A stretch of 27,655 nt of DNA. Source: Flemingiibacterium sp045579105 (GTDB taxonomy: Bacteria; Bacillota; Clostridia; Oscillospirales; CAG-272). Below are positions 14,108 through 21,180 of this stretch, one piece after another. Position numbers and translations under genes: made by a program. The notes below the pieces were generated by a model. The model saw only the letters and a program-made list of their open reading frames with translations, was not told where the DNA came from and ran no database searches. The first letter of the stretch is position 1. Every line of letters starts with the position of its first letter. The stretch is taken from positions 1 to 27,655 of the forward strand of contig JAZNLM010000021.1 in the NCBI GenBank assembly GCA_045579105.1, given 5' to 3'.

Positions 14108-17107
14108 TTATTTGGCAACCACGAAATCGAGTGCGTCAACGAAATAAGTTTCGCCATCAACTACCACATCAACTCCGAAGTTATTGTAGTTAAGAATGAA
14201 TGTCTTGCCGCCGTCATAAGTAACCTTTACAAGACCGCTGTCAGTCGTGTACTTGGTGTACTTGTATTCGTCAGAATCCTCTTCACCGCCAACGACAATA
14301 GTAGGAACCTTGTTATTGTTCTTATTGCTGTCAGTGCCATAGAGAGCTTCAAGACGCTCTGCGAGCTTCTCAGCCTTCTCTGCCTTTTCAGTAGCAATTC
14401 TGTCGGCTTCTGCCTTGTCAGCCTCTTCCTTTTCGATTGCTTCCTTGTCAGCCTCTAATTCTTCAGCAGTAGGAACGCGCTCACCGATGAGGAACTCGTG
14501 ATCAACTATCTGGGCAGTCTGGAGATTGCCGATAGCATCGTTAAGTACGCCGTACAGTTCGACAACCTCGTCATACCAAATATCAAAGGATACCGAGTAG
14601 AACTTATTGAATTCAGCGTCTTCCTTAAGAAGCGAGGTATTCTGCATAGAAAGCGTGAAGTAAAGGTTCGAGCCGTTTTCAATCGCCTTGAGCAGCTCGT
14701 ACTGTGTGTCACCCGCCATATTAATAGCAGTACCGGTGAAGTTTACACAGCCGTGGAATACCATACCGAGGAATGGTATAGCTTCACTCGCGTTCGAGTA
14801 GCGGCTGGAGTCAAGAGGAGCTGCTATAATGTGATCAGCATACTGTACCGAATACGCGTTACCGCCGTCAATCATAACATTACCGTATGCGTTTGACATA
14901 TCAGCAAGCAGCTCTCTGGTGAGCGCCTTGGAGTCCTCACGGTTGTAAGGGTCTTTCTTGTCGAAGTCAGAGTTCAAATCCGTTCCAAGCGTTGACAGCG
15001 ATACGCCGCTGGGGCTAAGTGCGGAAAATTCCTTGCTGAAGTTTTCAAAGAGATAACCGTAAACCGAGGGAGATATCGCAAGGGACATGCCTTTCTCGAA
15101 GGACTGAAGAGTCGAATCATAGAAACGCTTGGTGGTGTAACGGTCGTCCATCGTCTTTATAAGGTGCTTCTTATTGGAAATACCGTCAAAAGAATCGAAT
15201 TCACCTACATTGGCAAAGTCAAAGTCCGGATATACGCCGATACCCTTTTCCTTGGCGTAGGATACAAACTCTGTGAAGCCCTTATTTCCACCAACAGCCT
15301 TTTCAAACTTAACATGATATGGAGCAAGGTCATTCATACCGCCGTTGGCGTAACCGGTTAACTTGTAGTTAACATTAGTAATACCGGCATCGGCCAGTCT
15401 ATCGTACATTACCTTAAGATCCTCAAACGTGGTAAGAGGCTTGAGCACTTTTACGGGTACGGAAAGTACCTTTTCGATAGTGTTAAGTGCACCGAAGGAT
15501 TCAATGTACAGCGGGAGATCCTCTTTTTTATCGGATATCTCTGTGAGAGTACCGTTTTTAATGAGGTAATCTCTGTACGCCTTGGCCATACCAACATAGC
15601 TTGTATCGTAATAGCTGTCAAGCTCCGCCTGCTCTGCTTCTTTTTCAGAAGTAAGCATTATATACTTTGTACGGTAGCTACCAGTGTATTTACGCTCGGA
15701 AACTACGGTGTATGTAGCGTTAGAACCCACGGAAATTGCTTCCGCAAGATTGTAGGTATCCTTAGGTCTGGGATAGAACGTAGTGTATACGCCGTTGTAC
15801 TTGTGTTGATTGCCGCCGTGCTCTGTGGTGATATCAGCAAGCGAGTCCCCCTCTTCAAGAATTGCCAGAAAACCGGTGGGCTGCTTGTAGTCGGGCTTTG
15901 TTATGATAACACCTGCTGCAAGCTGTTCTTCAGTGAGCACCGGGGGATTAAATACCTCGGACTCAACAAGGCCAAAAACAGGCAGACGCATTATTTCTCT
16001 ATTCTGACCGGTAACAACCTGATAAGCCTGGTCCTGACCGTAAATCTTACCTGTGATACTTATAGGCTTTGAGCGCACATCTTCGAATCTGACGAGTGCG
16101 CCGGAGCCGTCGGGAATAAAGGTATAACCGTTAAAATAACTCGAGCCTGCACCAAACCAAGGAAGTATACTTACCGAGGAAAGTTGATATGCGCTTTCGT
16201 CAAAACGGATGCCGTTTGCGGGAAGACGCACGTCAAGATTTCCGTCCTCATCAAGAGTATACTCAAGGGAAAGTCTGAAGAGTACTGGAGCCTTATCTTC
16301 TCCGGTGTAGTTTGTGATAAGATGGTCCTCTGCAAGAGTTTCAAAGGTATACTCAGGACAATATTTCTTGATAATGTTTTCTACGCGTTCCAAATCGCGG
16401 GAACGTCCTGTATCATCAAAAACGTATACCGCCATCTTCGAGCAAATTGGGAACTTCGCTATAAGTTCGTGGCGTGCTCGCTCGGTAAGTTCCGGATCGT
16501 TTGCATCCTGAAGGGTGTAGTAAGCCATGAAACGAAGTCTTTCTGCACCTTCGGGAATGTTTGCAAGAATAAGTTCCTCAAAACGTTCCTTCTGGATCTG
16601 TCTGGGAATAAGCTTACGAGTTTCCATTCTACCCATAGCATATTCAACGCGGACACCGTTTTTGATTTTCTTAACGTTGATCTGACCTCTCTGGCAAGCC
16701 TCAACAAAGCTATTCATCTCGATTTCAGAACCATTATCGACATACTTGATAATAATCTGCGAAAGAAGCTTCTGTCTGATGGTGTTTGCCGATGCTGCAG
16801 CAGGCTGCGCAACATCGTAGGGGTTCGAGAGAAGTATCTGACCGGTTTTCGTGTTTACGTATGCTATTTCACCGGAAATAGGTTCAACGTAAAGCTCGAA
16901 GTCACCTTTAGCGAGATACTTGGTCATCGTTGCGAGCTTAGCCTCTGGAGATTGAAATTTCTCATTAACGTAATCAATAGTGGTTTCGCCTTTTTCTTGA
17001 TCGTAGCCGGGAACGAGTGCGTCATCCGCCGCTACCTGCACTGCGGGGAGCATTCCAAAGACCATAACAACAGTCAGGAACGCCGATAATAATCTTATTT
17101 TTTTCAT
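14108..17107 (-). CDS. Secreted DUF5696-type protein, possible glycoside-hydrolase-like barrel
   Basis: 999 residues from ATG 17107, which follows AGGAG and starts a clear signal peptide (MKKIRLLSAFLTVVMVFGML, cleavage after about residue 27). A longer reading from 17170 lacks a ribosome site. The order is: an N-terminal beta-rich part (about 60-520), a part about 530-825 that reads like an alpha/beta barrel (KEKGIGVYPDFDFANV, LGTDLNSDFDKKDP, VMIDGGNAYS, the last two holding acidic residues near strand ends), a charged Glu/Ala/Lys-rich coiled-coil stretch about 870-925, and a short C-terminal beta domain. I recognise it as the DUF5696 kind that accompanies sugar ABC transporters in Firmicutes. 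No sorting signal or membrane helix follows, so it is exported or held by partners. Enzyme activity on a glycan is inference. Confidence 0.75.
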   Translation of the reverse strand: MKKIRLLSAFLTVVMVFGMLPAVQVAADDALVPGYDQEKGETTIDYVNEKFQSPEAKLATMTKYLAKGDFELYVEPISGEIAYVNTKTGQILLSNPYDVAQPAAASANTIRQKLLSQIIIKYVDNGSEIEMNSFVEACQRGQINVKKIKNGVRVEYAMGRMETRKLIPRQIQKERFEELILANIPEGAERLRFMAYYTLQDANDPELTERARHELIAKFPICSKMAVYVFDDTGRSRDLERVENIIKKYCPEYTFETLAEDHLITNYTGEDKAPVLFRLSLEYTLDEDGNLDVRLPANGIRFDESAYQLSSVSILPWFGAGSSYFNGYTFIPDGSGALVRFEDVRSKPISITGKIYGQDQAYQVVTGQNREIMRLPVFGLVESEVFNPPVLTEEQLAAGVIITKPDYKQPTGFLAILEEGDSLADITTEHGGNQHKYNGVYTTFYPRPKDTYNLAEAISVGSNATYTVVSERKYTGSYRTKYIMLTSEKEAEQAELDSYYDTSYVGMAKAYRDYLIKNGTLTEISDKKEDLPLYIESFGALNTIEKVLSVPVKVLKPLTTFEDLKVMYDRLADAGITNVNYKLTGYANGGMNDLAPYHVKFEKAVGGNKGFTEFVSYAKEKGIGVYPDFDFANVGEFDSFDGISNKKHLIKTMDDRYTTKRFYDSTLQSFEKGMSLAISPSVYGYLFENFSKEFSALSPSGVSLSTLGTDLNSDFDKKDPYNREDSKALTRELLADMSNAYGNVMIDGGNAYSVQYADHIIAAPLDSSRYSNASEAIPFLGMVFHGCVNFTGTAINMAGDTQYELLKAIENGSNLYFTLSMQNTSLLKEDAEFNKFYSVSFDIWYDEVVELYGVLNDAIGNLQTAQIVDHEFLIGERVPTAEELEADKEAIEKEEADKAEADRIATEKAEKAEKLAERLEALYGTDSNKNNNKVPTIVVGGEEDSDEYKYTKYTTDSGLVKVTYDGGKTFILNYNNFGVDVVVDGETYFVDALDFVVAK

Positions 17108-17129
17108 TACTATAACTCCTATCCTGTTA

Positions 17130-19256
17130 TTACATGCGGAATGTGATTTCTGTGATGATGCTGGAAACAAAGCTTACAATCTTCGCAAGAAGTGTTGAGA
17201 AAAGAACACCTATAAACATGATTATCGCCATACCCACAATGGTACCGAGCGAAGTAAGAACATTCTTTGAGAAAGAATAGTCGTGAGTTACCATCATGCC
17301 GAAGAAGAGTAAAAGTCCTGTCCAAACAAATGCAATTGCAACGAGGAGATTGATAATAGTTGCCTCGCTTTCAAGCATTACATTGGAAGCGATTACCGAA
17401 GGAATTATAAGAAGCGGCAGCGGAACAAGTGCGTAGCAGGTTGCTACGAAAATGTCCTTAAGGCTTCCTTCTCCGTCAAACAGTGTAGTAAGGCACCAGT
17501 TTGCAACGACCCAAAGAATCACAGGGAGTGAAACGGCAGCTATTGTCATAAATATCGTGGAGGATTCCTGACGTGAATCGAAGATGTAGCCAGTTCCTAT
17601 ATCCTGATAATAGAATGTAAAGATAGCAAGTACCAGCCATACGAATGCCGCTCTTACCGAACCGCGCTTCTCGTGCTTCAAATCCCAGAAACCGTCGAAC
17701 GGGTGAACGATAAGGTGTGCAGCATAAACAAGTTCTTCCCAGAAGGTCTTGCGTCCCTTTTTAAGCTGAGTTTTCTTGTTAAGCTTAGCTGCATACTTAT
17801 TCCAAAGTACGAACAGAACAACAGCAACGATAACAAACAACGGGATGAGGAGAATGTAATCGGATATCCACTGCTTTCTGATTTCCTTAAAGGACTCGGA
17901 ATAGTTTTCGGTATCGTACGCCGCCTTGTAATAGTTGAGAGATTCTTCATATTCTGCGCTTCTGTAAAGGCTCTTGCCTATACCGATATACGCGGTGTCG
18001 AAGTTATTGTTTCTCTTAAGTATTTCAGTCCAGAAGTCGATAGTTGTATCGTAATTACGGTTGTTGGTGTTCTCAATAGCCGCGAGAAGCAAGTCACCAT
18101 ACTCTGTACGGCGGAACACTGTAATGCTATCGGAGGTCTTGTCAAGTACAAGGATATCCGTACCGTGGTAAGCAACAGCCTCAGCAGACTGAATATTACC
18201 AAGCTGTTGTCCCATATCACCAAAGATAAAGAGAAGGTTACCTTCCTCATCATAGGTGTAGATCTTGGAACGCTTTTCGTCAATTATCGACCAAGTTCCC
18301 TCAGGACCAACCGCCGCATCAATAATCTTTGACGGGCCCTGAATAACTGCCGTAGTAAGGTTACTTACGTTAACCTCACCACCCGGGCCAAAGAAGCCGT
18401 TACGCTTCATAATGTCAGAGCCTGCGGTGTTAAGCTTCTTAACGGGTGCGTATGTACCATCCTTGCTTTCGATAGCAGCCTGCTGCTCGTCTTCCTTGAT
18501 AGCAGAAATGGTAATATACATAAATCCGTCTTTGTCTATCGTGATGTTATTAAACTCGGTCGCAACGTACTGCTGTTGCTGTTTTCTCTGGCTATCTGTC
18601 TGGAAGTTTCTCCAAAGAAGCGTGAGTGCGTCAACAGTAACCTTCTGTGCGCCGATAAAGCCCTGGAACTCACCGTCTTCGTTAATCGCGATGATACCCA
18701 TATAGGTTGTGGATGATACGACATAAATTCTGCCGTATTTATCTACTGCGATAGCGGAGGGCTTGTAGATAGAGCCTGCGGGGAATACGTCAGCATCGGG
18801 TTCTTCGATGATCTTGTAGAAGCTGCCGTCGATGTTAAACATTACGATACGGTTGTTATCCGAGTCAGCAACGTAGATCTTCTCATTTTCCACGAACACG
18901 CCCGAAGGATTCTTAAGTGAATCCGGAACACCGTTCTGGTTAATGAATTCACCGAGATAGAACTTAAGCTTGAAATATCTGTCGAGAACTACGATACGGT
19001 TATTTGCCGCATCTGCTATGTAGACGTTTTTGTTCTCGTCAACCACGAGATCGCGAGGATCGTCTATTGCAGGCTCAACTCCCATATATGCGGAGTCGAT
19101 CTGTCTGTCCGGCACATACGCGTCGGGCGACATAAGAGCGAAACCGTCGATGGAGTAGGTGTAGGTAGAATAAGGGGTAATTGCAGCAAGCGGCAGACAA
19201 CCAAGTGCCAGGATAAGGCAAGCTGCGAGGGCAAGAATTTTTGTAAGTTTTTTCAT
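17130..19256 (-). CDS. NHL-propeller / TPR / Yip1-domain membrane protein
   Basis: 708 residues. The N-terminal hydrophobic signal (1-25) contains a Cys20 in ALGC, which is not a canonical lipobox. Residues about 60-400 contain NHL-type beta-propeller blades, for example PRDLVVDENKNVYIADAANN and PSGVFVENEKIYVADSDNN. Residues about 405-460 are TPR-like helices (YDTTIDFWTEILKRNNN, AEYEESLNYYKAAYDTENY). A membrane helix lies at about 465-485, followed by a basic linker and a Yip1-like domain with about five membrane helices to the C-terminus. Topology is predicted as propeller outside and the Yip1 part in the membrane. NHL propellers bind proteins or sugars; bacterial Yip1 proteins have no settled role. 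It lies 11 nt after the permease gene and 22 nt before the DUF5696 gene, so it is part of the transport operon, perhaps as scaffold or sensor. Confidence 0.85.
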   Translation of the reverse strand: MKKLTKILALAACLILALGCLPLAAITPYSTYTYSIDGFALMSPDAYVPDRQIDSAYMGVEPAIDDPRDLVVDENKNVYIADAANNRIVVLDRYFKLKFYLGEFINQNGVPDSLKNPSGVFVENEKIYVADSDNNRIVMFNIDGSFYKIIEEPDADVFPAGSIYKPSAIAVDKYGRIYVVSSTTYMGIIAINEDGEFQGFIGAQKVTVDALTLLWRNFQTDSQRKQQQQYVATEFNNITIDKDGFMYITISAIKEDEQQAAIESKDGTYAPVKKLNTAGSDIMKRNGFFGPGGEVNVSNLTTAVIQGPSKIIDAAVGPEGTWSIIDEKRSKIYTYDEEGNLLFIFGDMGQQLGNIQSAEAVAYHGTDILVLDKTSDSITVFRRTEYGDLLLAAIENTNNRNYDTTIDFWTEILKRNNNFDTAYIGIGKSLYRSAEYEESLNYYKAAYDTENYSESFKEIRKQWISDYILLIPLFVIVAVVLFVLWNKYAAKLNKKTQLKKGRKTFWEELVYAAHLIVHPFDGFWDLKHEKRGSVRAAFVWLVLAIFTFYYQDIGTGYIFDSRQESSTIFMTIAAVSLPVILWVVANWCLTTLFDGEGSLKDIFVATCYALVPLPLLIIPSVIASNVMLESEATIINLLVAIAFVWTGLLLFFGMMVTHDYSFSKNVLTSLGTIVGMAIIMFIGVLFSTLLAKIVSFVSSIITEITFRM

Positions 19257-19267
19257 ATATACCCTCC

Positions 19268-20140
19268 TTAGTCCTTCATACCCGACGAGCCCATCGTTTC
19301 GATGATGTTACTCTGGGTGATAACGAATACGGAAATCGGAACAGCCATCATAATAACTTGAGAAGCTGCCGATGCGCCCGCACGCGCGATACCACCGGCT
19401 ACGATCTGGTTTATAGCATAGTTAAAGGTCTTTAACTGTTCGGAATAAATATAGATCGAGCTTCCGGAGTTCCAAAGTCCCTGGAAAGAGTAGATGATAA
19501 GGGTAAGCCAAGCGGGCTTAACCATAGGCATCGCTATCTTTATGAAGGTATAGAACTCGCTTGCGCCATCAAGACGCGCGGACTCCAGCACCGCATCGGA
19601 AACGGAAGACTCCATAAACTGTTTCATGAGGTACAGACCAAGTGAGGTACACCAAGCAGGAACGATGATTGCAAGGTAAGTATCAACCCAGTGGAGAGTA
19701 CTCATAGTTAAGAAGTTTGCAATACCGGTAACGGTGGAGTTAAACATAAGGGAGAGGACGATTACCTGGAAAATCCAGTTGCGTCCCGGGAACTTAATCT
19801 TTGCCAGAGCATATGCCGCCATGGACGAGAGTATTAAGTTACCGAATGTACCCGCCACGGAGATAAATACGGTATTGAATATGTATCTCGAGAAGGGAAC
19901 CCACGAGGTGGACATAAGCTTAAACAGGTCTGAGAAGTTCTTGAACGTGGGATTTACAACGTAAAAACGCGGAGGATACATCCAAAGTTCGTCAAGCGGT
20001 TTGAGGGACTGCATGACAACGTAGAGCATAGGGATAAACATGAACGCTCCGAGGAGGATGAGCATCACGTTAATTCCTATATCGCCTCCAACCGAACGGT
20101 TGAGGACAACTTTATGTTTTCTTGTTCTCAGCTTTGCCAT
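19268..20140 (-). CDS. Carbohydrate ABC transporter permease, MalG-like (first pair)
   Basis: 290 residues with six membrane segments and the EAA loop LESARLDGASEFYTFIKIAM followed by PMVKP. It begins MAKLRTRKHKVVLNRSVGGD, a basic cytosolic tail, then the first helix and the MQSLKPLDELWMYPPRFY segment seen in MalG/LplC-type proteins. One base separates it from the MalF-like gene upstream, so the two are translationally linked. It forms half of a transmembrane channel driven by a cytosolic ATPase that is not encoded in the window. Confidence 0.92.
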   Translation of the reverse strand: MAKLRTRKHKVVLNRSVGGDIGINVMLILLGAFMFIPMLYVVMQSLKPLDELWMYPPRFYVVNPTFKNFSDLFKLMSTSWVPFSRYIFNTVFISVAGTFGNLILSSMAAYALAKIKFPGRNWIFQVIVLSLMFNSTVTGIANFLTMSTLHWVDTYLAIIVPAWCTSLGLYLMKQFMESSVSDAVLESARLDGASEFYTFIKIAMPMVKPAWLTLIIYSFQGLWNSGSSIYIYSEQLKTFNYAINQIVAGGIARAGASAASQVIMMAVPISVFVITQSNIIETMGSSGMKD

Positions 20141-20141
20141 A

Positions 20142-21095
20142 TTATTGTCCCACCTTCGAGAGTAATTTCTTGATAACCATATTACAGCCCACCATTACGA
20201 TGAAGAGTATAACTGCGATTGTTGAGGAGTAACCCACCTCAAAACGCTGTCCACCGTAGTCCTCAAGGTGGTGCATAATAGTATGTGCTGCGTAGTCAAC
20301 GGACGGCATACCTGCGAGTGCAGTTACGACCGCTCCAAAGCCGAACGAGCTGGTGATTGCCATAACCGCACCGAACATAAGCTGCGGCTTCATAGTCGGG
20401 AGTGTTATGTACCAAAGTTCCTGCCATCTATTCTTTATGCCGTCAACTGCGCCTGCCTCATAAAGCGACTTATCGATTGTCTGAAGACCTGCGATGAACG
20501 ACAGGAAGGAGGTACCAAGGGATGTCCAAAGAGCAACCACGATACAAAGCGGCATAACCCAGTTGGCATCCTTAAAGAATGCTATAGGTTCTGTAATAAG
20601 GCCAAACTCCAAAAGATAAGCATTAACGTATCCATAAGAGTCAGCAGAAAAGATTACCTGCCAAATGAGGTAAACCGAACCCGCGATAGAAGGCGCGTAG
20701 AATATAAGCGTTACTATTGCACGGATCTTCGGAGCAAGCTCATTAATAAACCATGCTACAAGCAGGGATACGAGGTAAGATACGGGACCGGTAATCGCTG
20801 CGAACACGAGAGTATTCTGAGCGGCGGTCATAAAGATATCATCGTCAAGGAAAAGTCTGATGTAGTTATCCATGAAGATGAAATCCGGAAATTCGAGCAA
20901 GTTAAACTCAGTGAAGCTGAGTATTATAGACAATCCAACCGGGAATACAGTGAATATAGTAAAGAGAATCATAAAGGGCGCAATCATTAAGTATGCGGTC
21001 TTATTACGAGCTATCTCTTTAAGAGTCCACTGAAATTTTGTCATGTCCTTGCGAGATGTCGGCTTCGACTTTACAGCCGTTGCAGTCTGTGACAT
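20142..21095 (-). CDS. Sugar ABC transporter permease, MalF-like (first pair)
   Basis: 317 residues, six membrane segments after a polar N-terminus. The EAA loop YEAGAVDGIKNRWQELWYIT followed by LPTMKP is typical of MalF/UgpA-type sugar permeases. The ATG at 21095 follows AAAGGAGAG. It is the first gene after the solute-binding protein gene, from which it is separated by 85 bp holding a strong hairpin (21133-21160). It should pair with the MalG-like product downstream to form the channel that accepts substrate from the binding protein. Confidence 0.93.
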   Translation of the reverse strand: MSQTATAVKSKPTSRKDMTKFQWTLKEIARNKTAYLMIAPFMILFTIFTVFPVGLSIILSFTEFNLLEFPDFIFMDNYIRLFLDDDIFMTAAQNTLVFAAITGPVSYLVSLLVAWFINELAPKIRAIVTLIFYAPSIAGSVYLIWQVIFSADSYGYVNAYLLEFGLITEPIAFFKDANWVMPLCIVVALWTSLGTSFLSFIAGLQTIDKSLYEAGAVDGIKNRWQELWYITLPTMKPQLMFGAVMAITSSFGFGAVVTALAGMPSVDYAAHTIMHHLEDYGGQRFEVGYSSTIAVILFIVMVGCNMVIKKLLSKVGQ

Positions 21096-21132
21096 GTGTG
21101 TTCTCTCCTTTACAGATTTGTTTTTCCTTACT

Positions 21133-21160
21133 ACCTCTCCCGTTTTGTGACGGGAGAGGT
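21133..21160 (-). promoter_or_regulatory. Intercistronic stem-loop between the binding-protein and permease genes
   Basis: An 11-bp perfect GC-rich stem ACCTCTCCCGT with ACGGGAGAGGT and a 6-nt loop, 20 bp after the binding-protein stop. No T run follows on the minus strand (AGTAAGGAAAA), so it is not a full terminator. It more likely protects the 3' end of the upstream message, giving more binding protein than permease. Confidence 0.7.
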
Positions 21161-21180
21161 CTTATATTATATAAGGAAGA

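Noticed and set aside
17108..17170. Upstream start for the DUF5696 gene adding 21 residues
   Set aside because: It would extend into the end of the NHL-Yip1 gene and hide the signal peptide; ATG 17107 has a good AGGAG site.
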